Shown here one piece after another: positions 45,511 to 56,689 of a stretch of 64,000 nucleotides of DNA; the first letter of the stretch is position 1, and each line of letters begins with the position of its first letter. The DNA comes from Platycnemis pennipes (taxonomy: Eukaryota > Arthropoda > Insecta > Odonata > Platycnemididae). Below the pieces are notes generated by a model. It was given only the letters and a program-made list of their open reading frames with translations. It had not been told where the DNA came from and did not search any database. The position numbers were made by a program, and so were the translations under genes. The stretch is taken from contig OW121856.1 in assembly GCA_933228895.1 (NCBI GenBank), forward strand, positions 18,059,805 to 18,123,804, written 5' to 3'.

Positions 45511-47184
45511 CCTTGTCATTATCCCACAGTTTATGGCACCCGCTTCGCATATATATTTCCAAAGCACATTAGCAGAATTTTGATGGTGGCATGTCTCGAG
45601 AGAGAATGCCATGAAGTTATTTACTTGAGAAGATGATATTTATCTATGATATCCCAAGGTATTTTAGAAATGTGGTTATTAAATTGGATTTCCAATACAT
45701 AATTTTAGTCTGAGTAGATTAGGGTAGTACTTGAAAACTTTAACAGTACGATCTCTACTTAATATCATTGTATTTGGGATATTTTACAAACTCGTTGGTA
45801 GCAATGTGCGCGGGGTCAGATCATCCCGTAATGCTATCAAAAAAGGAGTCAACTATTGAAGACCGAATTCAGAAGTTCAAAGAAATGCACATCTTAGAGG
45901 CGATATACAAGATATGACAAGGAATTTACAGTATAACCATGCCTTGTTAACTGATACGATTTTTTTCATTAGGGTTTTCAGTATTTAAAAATATTTCCAT
46001 GTTACACATCTGACGAAATTTGCTGAAAACCCCTTTCCTTTTCTCCTCTATCACTTCCATGTCTGATATTATGCAAGAAAGCATGTTTTCCCATAGTTTT
46101 TAGGGAGGAAAAAAATGTTTTTTCCTCCCTAGAAGAAAAAGTTTTATATCGAAGATTCGTCTTCCGGTTGGATCGTAAGCTTTTGTCACCGTAGATTCCG
46201 GCAAAATTATGGCATCACCGTAACGTAGACATAAAGTACTTTCATTATGTTGAGAGCAATGGATGACCATTTGATCAATAAGGAACAGACCGTTTAAGCA
46301 AATTTGCAAAGGAAAAAAAATAAATAATCTCCAGAAACGTTTCCTGGACAAGCAATGATAGATTCATTAACGCGATTGAGGCAACAGACACACCTACAAT
46401 TTATCGTAATATAGTAATAACTTACAGGTGCTCGGATGATCACCCCCCTCCACTCTCCACTGTCTACGCCAATCACTACGACAAAGTATTTGACAAATCC
46501 GAGTACAAAAGGACTGGTTGAAGAGTGAATATGATCCTTTACTAAGGATCGATCGATATCGAGCGATCTACATTGGGAGTAAGCGCGAGCAGCAAAGACA
46601 GCTGTGAAATCTTATCCCTCATGGTATTTTCATGGGGGCCTCGTACCATGTTGAAATACAAGGTCGAGGGGCGTCCCAAAAAGCTACACCTCCCCTCATC
46701 GCTCACCCCTCCCCTACCCGCTCTTCCCCCCTCCTAAGCGCTGCCACTCGCTCTCAGGCTGACAGCGGAAATCGCAGCGCCGCCGATGGAACACGTAATT
46801 TAGATCGAGGAGTCGTGAAAAATGCGTTGCATAGGTCCACGAGAATGTTCACTATGACGCTAAAATACGCTTTATGGAACATTACCACGTTCCAACATGG
46901 AGATGAAGGTTGGTTATATAGCCTGAATGAAAAGATTTTAAAGAAATATGCGTCCAAGGCTTCATGGCGAGCTCCTGATTTTGGACAAATTTACGTTTTT
47001 CAGCTTTCGATCTATTTATATAGAAAGTGAAACGCCCATAGCTGCAATACTTATGCTAAGTATTAATCCTTATTCTAGAGTCCTGCTCAATCAGATTTGC
47101 AATAACTAGTATATTTAAGTCGTAAATCAAGAACACGTAGACGTCTGCGGACGCGTTTTTTTCAGTGGTATAGAGCCCCCTTAA

Positions 47185-48296
47185 GTGGGCGAGAGCAGAG
47201 GGTTGTCATTGATGGTATCGTGTCGGACACAATCAAAGTAACATCGGGAGTTCCCCAGGATAGCGTAGTAGGTCCGCTTCTATTTCTTTTATATATAAAC
47301 GATTTGGGTCCCGTAGTTAGTAGTAAGCTTAGACTATTTGCAGACGATGCTGTAATGCATAGGGGTAAATCAAAAGAAGAAGACAGGATATCGCTTAGCA
47401 AGGATTTAGATGCAATTCAAGAGTGGTGCGACAAATGACAGATAGAGCTTAACCTGAAAAAGTGTGTAGTTATCATTTGGAGGAGGAATAATTCAATAGA
47501 GCAATCCTAAAAAATTAGTAACACGAAGATCGAAAGCATTGAAATCATAAGGTATTTAGGTGTAACAATCACTAAAGATTTATCATGGGAAGACACATCC
47601 GGGAAATATGCGGCCGAGCGAAGAGAAAGCTAGGATTTTAAAGAAGTGTACTTGGAAAATGTGATTAGAAGACAAATGAGCGATGTTACTTTTCAATAGG
47701 TAGGCCCCACCTTGAGTATGCAGCCAGTTTATGGGATCCGAATGAATTAGGTTTGATCAGAGAACTAGACAGTGTGCAGCGAAGAGCAGCTAGGTTCATG
47801 AAAAGGTGTTACGATAGGTTAAGTAGTGTTTCAGAATTAATACAAGCATTAGGGTGGGAATCATTATCAGAGCGTAGGTTAAGGTACAGATTATATCTAT
47901 TAGAGTAATTTCAATCGGATAGCTTTACTGAAGATGTTAGGCACATATTAAAAACACCAGCGTATTGTGCTAAATTCGACCAGATAAACAAATTAGAGAG
48001 ATAGATTGTCGTACTGATAGATTCAAAATGGCATTTTTCCCCCGTACTACAAGAGAACAGAATAGGCAGCATAGCAAAGGGATAGGTAGGGGAAATATTT
48101 TAGAGTACTTTGTAGTGCATGATGCATAAATCATAAAAATTGTATTAATCCCTTAAATACTATAGATACTAACAATCTAGTTGCATGAGACCCCATAGTT
48201 GCTTGTTTGCATGTCGGTAGTGCATGCTTGGTGATCTTCACCCTCTGCCACACACCCTCGCGGTGGCTTGCAGGGTATCGTGTAGATGTAGATGAA
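47185..48296 (+). mobile_element. LINE-A fragment 4 (RT end and 3' tail)
   Basis: Starts with SGREQRVVIDGI, followed by VTSGVPQDSVVGPLLFLLYI, KLRLFADDAVMHRGKSKEED, KYLGVTITKDLSW and PHLEYAASLW-type sequence (RPHLEYAASLWDPNELG). The last part has the 3' UTR blocks aacagaataggcagcatagc, gtagtgcatgcttggtgatc, ccctctgccacacaccctcg and gtgtagatgtagatg. The LFADD catalytic box is intact, but several stops and frameshifts occur. Confidence 0.85.
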
Positions 48297-48640
48297 CATC
48301 ATAATTACTGGTGACTTTAACTGTGATTGGATCTCAAACAGCATACGCAATGCCAACCTATCTAATATTTTTCAATCTTAGCTTCTTTTTAATGGTGTCA
48401 CCATCCTACATGCAGCACCAACCTCTTTGAAACCTTAATTGACTATAACTAATCTTGAAGCTGATTCAGTACATACAAATGTTATTACTTCTGAACTATA
48501 AGATCATTATACTGTTTTATCTACTTTCTCAATGATCACCCCTATTAATGCCAGGAAAACTTCATCTTTCTGAAGCGATTATGTTGCACTTAATAAATCT
48601 TTTAGATGGTGAAATTGGTTGATGCCTCCTGAGGTTGATA
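48297..48640 (+). mobile_element. LINE-B endonuclease fragment
   Basis: The + strand reads ITGDFNCDWISNSIRNANLS, NIFQS, then THAAPTSLKP-type sequence, and NVITSEL-stop-DHYTVLSTFS. The GDFN and SDH-like motifs are those of AP-type endonucleases in LINEs. It breaks near 48,640 and a compatible linker piece lies at 49,510-49,740. Confidence 0.55.
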
Positions 48641-49510
48641 TTTAATGAGGTGCTAAAAATTCCAACGTGTTAGCAAACCATTTCAGTTGCTCAATAGCTA
48701 GGCATGGTGGTTCTGCCATCCAACTAAAAGAAAACTTGTTTTATGAACACTGTAAAGGTATTTGCGATTTAAGTGCTGAGAAACACTGTGAACTATCAGT
48801 GATCTCCCTTGTTGAGCCTGTAAAATGTATTATATGCTGTCTTTACTAGTGTCCTGTCAGAATCCTGGAGATTCTTTTGATCATTTACAACAACTACTTA
48901 ACATGCTAACTGTTCGCCAGCTCTTATTCCTGCTAGTTGGAAATTTTAATACCTATAGGCTTATTAAAAAAACACAGTAGAATCAACTTGGTAACTCAAC
49001 TCCTTGGTAAACCAACTCAATAACCTGACATCATATGAATCTTGCAGACCTTATTTCATAAAAGATAAATTTCTAACTTTACCTAGTGTATACATTCTGA
49101 TCATCTTAAATTTTGTCATAAAAACTTTCACTATTTCAGTCTTTACAATGGTCCATGGTCACCACACAAGGCAGGCAAATGAACTTACAGTAACTCTATA
49201 TACTAATTTATCTTATACAAAAACTGCACTCTATGTGGGAATTAAGTATCACAACAAATTTCCTGATAAGCTTAAGAATCTGATCACTGCTAGGTTTCAG
49301 TATCAAATTTTTTAAAATGCAAAAAAAAGCCGACTATGAACTTAAGGAATGTATGTATTTGTTTTGTGATCTATTGGGTATTTTTAGTGCATCTTTAATT
49401 ATTTGTACATCCTTGGGTTTGAAGAGCAATGAACTTAATATTTAAATGTACGTAATTTTATACATAATGGCACACTGACACACCTTGTAATATTGAAGGA
49501 GAATAAATAA
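48640..49510 (+). mobile_element. internally deleted LINE inserted in LINE-B
   Basis: The N-terminal endonuclease part (HFSCSIARHGGSAIQLKENL, GICDLSAEKHCELSVISL, LVGNFNTY) runs to about 48,960. It is followed directly by a LINE C-terminal block (VHGHHTRQANELTVTLYTNL, TALYVGIKYHNKFPDKLKNL) at 49,140-49,315. The reverse transcriptase is missing between them. The end aataaataaaaatg near 49,503 looks like the 3' tail. Confidence 0.6.
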
Positions 49511-49740
49511 AAATGTCAAATAATCAATTTAAGGAAATATGGAGCATCATTAACAGTTCTAAAAGCAAGGATACATATTATTTCTATTCCACTTCTAAAA
49601 TCACAGGCTAAGTCGGTACCCCTATCGCTGATAATACTACTCTAGGTAACAATTTCAATGACCACTTCCTCAGTCTGCCAGTTTTCTCTTAAGTGTCCCT
49701 TAAGCCTAAGACCCTAAATCTTCTACAAATGGATGCAGGT
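49511..49740 (+). mobile_element. LINE-B linker fragment
   Basis: Reads FKEIWSIINSSKSKDTYYFY, STSKITG, and GNNFNDHFLSLP, typical of the segment between endonuclease and reverse transcriptase. Probably the continuation of 48,297-48,640 after the nested insertion. Confidence 0.5.
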
Positions 49741-49943
49741 CTTCAGCATTAATCATAAGTCAGTAGTATTAAAGTAAGATGGATGTTACTCTGAATTACT
49801 ATTTTTACATAGCAAATGCTTGACAGGGTACAGCCTAGTAAGTTAAAAATCAGCGATTTCATTCAAATTATATTTTGACTGGAGCATCCCACATTCAGTA
49901 TTTATCAACAAAAAGACACTAACCTCTGCTTGGGACTGCTCAC

Positions 49944-50454
49944 CACTGGCCGGGAGATCAAGCATTTTGGGTTGTCCTCTACAGCTCCCTCTCATCACCG
50001 GTAGCTTCATCTCCACTGAAGATGAAGGCAGATAAAGGGACGGGACAGCAGTTTTTTTCAAAAACTGGTGTTTCGCCGGGACATCTACAGTAGAATTATA
50101 GGAATGAGTACTGATGGTGCCAAACTGACACAAAGTACATTAAAAATACAGAATATGTCATATATTACTCACCTGGAAGAATGTAATCCGATTTAAGAAA
50201 GTGACGAGAACACATGAGCATATTCTTCGTCACTGGCTTCCCAATCCTTAATTTTATAATCCACAATTTCCGCCGATCGCAAGATTATTTAACCCCCACT
50301 TGTTGTCGAAAACAGTCAACTGCCCGGGAGGCGGAAATGTGTGAAATCGAAGATCAGGATTAACACTACCCTTTGAAGTACATTGTGGAACGGAGCAAAA
50401 GGTATGGGATTTGTTCTTCCTTGGTGAAAACTTGGCTCCACTCTTGTCCATTTC
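49944..50454 (-). pseudogene. THAP zinc-finger domain, two exons
   Basis: Exon 1 (50,454-50,173, start ATG at 50,449-50,451) reads SHTFCSVPQCTSKG with DLRFHTFPPPG, then after a frame change KPVTKNMLMCSRHFLKSDYI with LPG, and ends at gtgagt. Exon 2 (50,124-49,944) contains FLKKTAVPSLYLPSSS and ends before gtgagc. The C-x4-C, FHxFP, CSRHF and AVPS motifs define a THAP DNA-binding domain. The frame change in exon 1 suggests a pseudogene. It may belong to the DDE_Tnp_4 transposase at 31,594-32,734 on the same strand, separated by LINE insertions, although the exon phases (1 against 0) do not join directly. Confidence 0.7.
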
Positions 50455-50482
50455 TCAATTAACAAAATAGACGGCCCTGTAG

Positions 50483-50988
50483 AAATCGAGCGATTGACCC
50501 TCACATGATAAAACAAAATACCACGAAAACTAAAAACCCAAACTAATGCGAAAGACAATACGTATGGCAAAATGAACGTTACGATCAATGAATACTAAGA
50601 CCCTAAGATAAAATGAAATAATGTATATAGAGTCAAATGATAATGACTAGAATAGTGGATATAGAGTCAAAGAAAATGAACGAACCATAAAACCTAAACT
50701 AATAAAATATAAAAAGCATGATAACAAAAAAAGCTAAATCGAGCGATTGACCCTCACATGATAAAACAAAATACCACGAAAACTAAAAACCTAAACTAAT
50801 GCGAAAGACAATACGTATGGCAAAATGAACGTTACGATCAATGAATACTAAGACCCTAAGATAAAATGAAATAATGTATATAGAGTCAAATGATAATGAC
50901 TAGAATAGTGGATATAGAGTCAAAGAAAATGAACGAACCATAAAACCTAAACTAATAAAATATAAAAAGCATGATAACAAAAAAAGCT
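50483..50988. repeat. perfect-looking 253-bp tandem duplication
   Basis: The block beginning aaatcgagcgattgaccctc at 50,483 recurs at 50,736 and the second copy runs to 50,988. Only one difference was noticed (aacccaaac against acctaaac). It lies directly upstream of the THAP start, in the probable promoter or 5' UTR. Confidence 0.92.
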
Positions 50989-51488
50989 ATATCCTAAAAA
51001 ATATGGAAATTATATCTAACCCTACCTCTATGTTATATTAAAAAAATTAAGTTTAAACTCAAAGGTAAATTAGTAGGTAAAACAAAACCCTATTCCTATG
51101 AAATAATGAACGAAAATTATATCCTATTAACAGAAAAACTATGCTACAGTAACCACGCTATCAACAATTTACTAATTAAGAGGAAAATACAGACCAACTA
51201 AACCCTACACCTACGTGGACAATTAATCTTATGTTTCAAAGCTAAAATAAGGAATAAGCTAAAGAAAAAGAAGATAAAAATGCAAAAAATCGCTCGAAAA
51301 AGAACCACTCACTACCTCTCTCCACGTTCACCCAAGGGCTACCCAGAACTTAAGCTTCTGACTTTCTCTGATAGTTGGCATGTCATTTATTTGGATTCCT
51401 GAATTATTCCCAGCTTTATCATCAACTTTTCAGTCATGTTTCTTAAATTAAATACCACAAAAAAGCTGGCCTTATTCAAGTCCTTTTA
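50989..51488. other. AT-rich spacer, nothing recognised
   Basis: No coding domain or repeat end was recognised. I looked for a right inverted end of the THAP/DDE or TIR element and did not see one. Confidence 0.5.
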
Positions 51489-51905
51489 AACATGATTTTC
51501 ATGGTGGCATTCTGTACATTGCATTGGTGCTGTTGGAAAAGTTGCCTTTTTGAAATCACCCAGCACATGATTGCATTCTCTACAGATAAAGTGATATGAA
51601 GTGTCCACGTCATTCAGCCTATCAATTAGATTCTCAAAAGAATAGACAGTTCTCGGCAATGGTGGCTGGGAGAAAAATATATTAAAACCATTTAGCAATT
51701 GCACTGTTGCTATGTGAGATAATTTATGTGTTGTACTGTAATTCAGTACCCATAGTAGAAATTCACCTCTGGAAAGACTTTTATTGGCACTTATATGCTC
51801 ATTAAGGAACAACCCAAGTTCATTTTCAATTGCTGATGGTTCTTGATCCACTGGGAACAAAGGAAGAGGGGGATCTAGCAGTGCATGGTGACCAGGAGAG
51901 CAATT
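51489..51905 (-). pseudogene. EnSpm-like transposase, N-terminal piece
   Basis: The minus strand reads PLFPVDQEPSAIENELGLFL, NEHISANKSLSRGEFLLWVL, HKLSHIATVQLLNGFNIFF, FICRECNHVLG and CTECHHENHV, then stops. The arrangement (Leu-rich N-terminal region followed by two CxxC pairs) is that of the N-terminal part of large animal EnSpm-like transposases. The C-terminal part on the same strand is at 26,839-28,190. Whether both come from one copy cannot be settled here. Confidence 0.5.
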
Positions 51906-52762
51906 TCAAAAGTGGTTAGCTATTCCTGATTGTCTTTAATGCTAACAAGTGTGAGTAATTCTCAGCTAAAATTAATGCCTCTAGGGAATGTTAAAGGCCT
52001 TTCACCCATGGCCAGATGTACCTTCAGTTAATTTTGCAAAGTATTAATATACCAGTGCAGTGTACAAATTGAACACTTTTTTAAAACGGGGCAATCCATA
52101 AATGATGCCACACAATTTTGGACCAAACTAGAACCCCTTCCTGTCACAATTAGTCTCACCTTCCCCTCCCTTTCATTACTATAACAATTCAATTTCATGA
52201 ATGACTGTCATTTGTCTATTCTTTAAGTGGCTCATTGACTTAATTCTATTTTAATTCTTCATATTCACAGACAAAGCCAGCTGTGCCTGAAGCGCAGAGA
52301 AGTGTCCCTGAAAAGTGGAGTATTTTTTTAATACATATATTGTATTCATACCTATAGGTACGTACTTTTGTAATTATTAAATGTAAGTGTATTTTTGATC
52401 TTTGCCTTCATGTACCTAATGAAAACTTTTACAATAAATTTGTTTTTTTGCTTTATATATCGCATGATAATTTGACTTAATCCCTTTCAATGTAACCATG
52501 GATCATTATCGTATCGTATGGAGTATTCAGGGTTAGAGTATTTAGGACTGAACTTGGATTCATGCTAGGCTAAAAATCCTCGGAGATTTCACAGTCACTT
52601 TTATTAGGTTGGGGTAAGGTGAATTACGTACATGGAATTATCTTTAATTCCTTAATCTCATTCATTTTTTATTGAAATAAATACTTTTGCTGATGTATGT
52701 TCACTTCAAGTAAATGGTGAACTGGTAGTAATGGGAAAAATCGTGATTAATGGTTGATGTGG
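51906..52762. other. spacer with a possible polyadenylation signal
   Basis: No gene recognised. A short + strand frame follows an acceptor-like cattcacag at about 52,270 (TKPAVPEAQRSVPEKW), and a canonical AATAAA lies near 52,433. They could be a terminal exon and its 3' end, but nothing else supports this. Confidence 0.3.
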
Positions 52763-52973
52763 ACATGCCATTAGGAAAAATCTTGTGGTTCCATGTGGAC
52801 GTCCACATGGGAATTTCGTTTCACATCGTCCTTATCAGTCCTTATGGAAGGTGTCAAACGCCTAATGGCCATCCACATCAGCTCCATATATGGCCATGTT
52901 CCACATTGACCACATAGAATTTCCATATGGACGGCCACATGGATTTTGACCAGGGTCTTGACTGACCATATAA
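52763..52973. repeat. probable right end of an EnSpm-like element
   Basis: The blocks ccatgtggacgtccacatgg, tggccatccacatcagctcc, tccatatggacggccacatg and the end gattttgaccaggg form dense short palindromic repeats. The end is the inverted form of ccctggtcaaa at 26,289. The flanking bases (ctc left, tct right) are compatible with at most a 2-3 bp duplication. Confidence 0.5.
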
Positions 52974-53006
52974 TGGATAACCTAAGGGAAGCTATGATTA
53001 CACCAC

Positions 53007-53048
53007 ATACTATCACAGCACAAACTGTAGTTTGTGCTGTGATAGTAT
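53007..53048. repeat. perfect 20-bp hairpin, 2-base loop
   Basis: The left arm atactatcacagcacaaact (53,007-53,026) and right arm agtttgtgctgtgatagtat (53,029-53,048) are exact reverse complements. It lies just outside the EnSpm-like right end. Confidence 0.93.
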
Positions 53049-53099
53049 ATATAGTCAGAGTTGCACATTGGAAAAACCAGGAAAAGAACATCGTTCTGT

Positions 53100-54377
53100 A
53101 GCCACATACAGCCTTTCATATAAATTATCACTATTTCACTCTACTTTTCTTTTTACTAACTCTTTGCTGATAACATTAGGTAGGTAATTAATAGTCATTT
53201 TCTTGAATTTCCAAACAAAATTATCGTTATCCCAAATCCACCAAAACATTCTGGAGCGCAGTCAACGTAATAACGAAAGGAAATTATAAAAAAGTCATAT
53301 GTTACCCATGCTCCGACAGCAATAACGCCTCTATTCTGCCGTACGTTCAAGGAACAATCTAGGATACATGGCCTTCCACCAACTCTGTGTAGACAGGCAT
53401 TCTAGTGGGAACTGAAGAATCTTCGGAATACTCTGTGCACAGTGAAAACAACATATTGTCATTAAAAATGTAATAAATTTTAAATTCCCCGAGGAATATC
53501 ATCAATTTCTTAAATGAGATTTCTCTATTACGTTATCACGTATACGTCTGCTACATACCTACCATAATTGTGCAACAAAATCGATATGATCAACAAATTG
53601 CACGTCCATGACTTGCTCCTGACATAAAAGTAGTAAAGCAGAACCCAAATGTAACGAAGCGCAGCGTATTGGATGAAGGTAAATGTATTTATGAAATTTC
53701 ATTCAGTCAATGTCCTATACTCAAATTCCAGCCATCTCACACATTAAAGTAGTGCAACTAAATCCTTCTCGCATGCCGTTGTTATTGCACTGATACTATG
53801 AATTAAAGTAATGCAACTTCTATTATTTACAACAATGACGTAAAAATTCAAGTTCGGGAAAATTTTAGCACTAATTTAGTTCACAACTTCATTTCCACTT
53901 CATCCACCTTAACTTCAAATCGCCCGTTTTCGATATATATCGTATTGCATGCTTTGCGACCAGCAAGCAGAGCGAAGCGAGACATCGACACATGCTGGTC
54001 GTCTTCGACCACTTACGTTTAAATGGGTAAAGAGAGAACGTAATGGTAAATATTGGTACCTTATTAATTACTACAGATAATTGCAGGTTCGCCACTGGCC
54101 TCTAGGTTTGAGCATCTGGAATGAGCCAAGGATTTGCTTCCTTGTTCTTAACGCTATTCGAGATCAGATACGTACACGTATTATCATAATACCCTCATTC
54201 CATCTCACGAATGAGATTTTTACTATAACAATCTTTTCTTAGAAGACGTCATTCAGGGGAGATAACAGAAGCCAAAGGTAATTTGCGCCATTAACGGTAG
54301 TACATAGAATATTTCAACGAACGGTGGAAAAGGCATTAAAGGTCCCTCGGTACAGGGGCGTCGCAACTATTTTCACT
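53100..54377. other. intergenic, nothing recognised
   Basis: AT-rich sequence without a domain, repeat end or RNA gene that I could identify. Confidence 0.5.
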
Positions 54378-54500
54378 GGGGGGGGGGGGGGTGTGGCAAC
54401 CTTGAAAAGGTCCCGGCACCTAAGAAAATGGCCCGGCATCTAAAAATAGGGCCCGGCACCTAAGACATAGTCCGGCACCAAAGAAAAAGGCCCGGCGCAC
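54378..54500. repeat. poly-G tract and CCCGGCACCTAAGAAAA microarray
   Basis: Fourteen G in a row (54,378-54,391) are followed by four to five imperfect units of about 20-22 bp: tcccggcacctaagaaaatg, gcccggcatctaaaaatagg, gcccggcacctaagacatag, tccggcaccaaagaaaaagg. Possibly a transposon end region. Confidence 0.8.
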
Positions 54501-55539
54501 AGTGGGGCCAAATCGCAATTCGCCGGACAAAAGTCCAAAACTGCTTTTTATGAGATAACGTCTTGAAACTTGGCACATATACACACAAATGATTGGTGAT
54601 TATGGAATGGTAAGTCATTTTTCATAGGTATTACCCGTTACTTAGATACAGAGGCTCAAACACGACCAAATTTCAAAAAAAGCGCCCGCTCTCATTTTCT
54701 TCGAAAATCTTAAAAGTTGAGCAGATATAGGAGTAATGAAAGGATTTTTATGAAATAAAAAACATTACTAATTGTGAACAGGGTACTTTGCCTATATCAT
54801 TCATAAGTTTCAGACATTTTTGCCTATATTTGAGTGCTATTACGTCACAAAATGGCGGACCCTTTTTTTAGACAAAAATTTACATAAAGTAGACAATATA
54901 ATCCTTATTCGGAAAATGGTCTCTGGGATACTTCATCAGAGTATACATTGAAGATATTTCTATGTTATTCCGTAAAAATATTTGAAAAAAGTTTGCGACG
55001 CCGAGAATAAACTCGATTTTTCGATCGCGCGTCGCGGCCCGGCTCCGCGCAGCGGGACCTGGAAATATCGCGACTCCGTTGGATTATACAATAATAGGAT
55101 GTAATTTGTCAAAAAAAATGTATTTAGCTGTTAAATTGTTCTTTTCATTTTTACAACGTAAAATTAGAATTAGAATAGGTAGAATTAGCTCATGGGAGGC
55201 TTTCGTTTCCTCTCTTCCTTGGAAGTCTTTGGATATCACATCAATAAAATATAATTCGGAAAATGTTATTTCTCAAAACAAATCCTCGATTACAATCAAA
55301 CTTAATATTTTATGGTGAAATATAAGTCAAGAATGTCTTTTGCAATCTTCCACACAACACAATAACCTCAATTTTTAATTTCCTTTAAAAATATTACTAA
55401 ACCACGACTACATTGCTTGATTCCATACGTATCCCATAAAAATAAAAGGGTTCATATACTATGTATAAATGTACAGTTCCCTTATAAAATAGAACTTTTC
55501 AAATAATTGGGGGATAGCAGGGCGAGGACACCAGCGATT
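54501..55539. other. intergenic, one GC-rich patch
   Basis: Mostly AT-rich with a short CpG-rich patch at about 55,025-55,075 (gatcgcgcgtcgcggcccgg). No gene recognised. Confidence 0.5.
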
Positions 55540-56560
55540 CCGCCCACTTATTGCCTGGATTTGTTGATGAATGTTGATTTAATTTAATCCTCAATAGAAA
55601 TGAAGAAATATGTATGTACGTGGCTTACACATGAAAGAAAAAATACAGTCATGCGTGATCAGATTTTTTTAACGCTATCTGACGTTTTTCGTGGGAATGA
55701 GAAATAGACATTTTTTCATGAGCCCAAGTTGAACACCGTTAATTAGGGTTTGCATGATTTTAAATCTTACGAATGAAAGTAATTCTCGATTGTATTCTCA
55801 CATATTCTTGCACTATATTTTTAAAATGTACTATATATTAATATGCAGCTTACCGAAAGTTAACAAATATTCATCCTCAACAGCGGTTAGTTGAATAATG
55901 ATTCAAATATATTTAGTCAAAAAACCTATGAGTAATCTTAACACTTCTAAAAGGACATGAGCAATTATTAATAAAGAAATTAAATACAAATTATTCGCAA
56001 AAAGAAGATAGATAGAGGTCACAACAATGTCCCCAAATGATTACAGTTGGAACACAGCAACCGTTGCTATGATATTGGTTCACTCTGATTCCTTAGAGAG
56101 AGCATCTCAGTCGATCTCGAGGTCGCTCAAGAGCTCCGTAACCATGGAGGTTGACTCTGTATTTCCCAAGAAGATTAAAAGAGGACACATAAGGGCTAAG
56201 GATGGGATGTATACTCTGCAAGTTATAATTATCATTCCACCAAGCGCTGTGTCATAATCAATTCCATGATGACAGAGGATAATTTAAATCAATCAGCAAA
56301 ATAACATTTGCCTGTTACTTGGTTACTAATGCATGAATAAATGCTGTCTGATAGCAAGTTCGCTCCGTAAAATGGCTTTTCCTTTTTCTATTTTTTTCTT
56401 ACCACTCACCGTGAGTTATGCGTCTTTTATAATAACCAATAGGGGTAAGAAGAATAATTTTCAGTGTAATACTGATTGAAAGCCTTCGCACATATTTGAG
56501 CCTCTACGCATAACCAATTAATGCAAACCTAGTTTCATCGGAAGTATAATCAGCTAAAGA
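55540..56560 (+). repeat. duplicated segment P, copy 1
   Basis: Shares ordered blocks with 60,447-61,420: acaccagcgatt with ttattgcctggatttgttga, atcagattttttt, tttttcgtgggaatga, gagcccaag and aaccgttgctatgatattgg. Diverged, same orientation, no coding domain recognised. An open frame at 56,027-56,254 is not conserved in the other copy. Confidence 0.75.
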
Positions 56561-56689
56561 AATTCTTTTCTACGATCCAGGCATAGATTGTCTTTTTTCC
56601 AATTGATCTTATGCCGATATTTTCATTAGTGCAATCAATAGTCACGCATAGAGCAAACAAAAAAATCCTCTGGATGGGAAAAAGGTAGC

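Larger units (their letters stand above)
39420..47180. mobile_element. piggyBac-like element interval with TTAA duplication
   Basis: TTAA lies on both sides (39,416-39,419 and 47,181-47,184). The ends are inverted: gggggctgtatac at the left, and on the other strand gggggctctatac at the right. Removing it with one TTAA restores the LINE-A frame exactly. It contains a ruined piggyBac transposase on the + strand and, as later insertions or passengers, a LINE fragment, a YqaJ domain, an RTE fragment and a Mutator-like domain. At 7.76 kb it is far longer than usual piggyBac elements because of these additions. Confidence 0.82.

Noticed and set aside
46632..47030. 132-codon + strand frame near the piggyBac right end
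   Set aside because: No recognisable domain; lies in the subterminal region of the element.
33755..48296. A functional reverse transcriptase gene
   Set aside because: Every LINE fragment has stops, frameshifts or insertions; none is intact.
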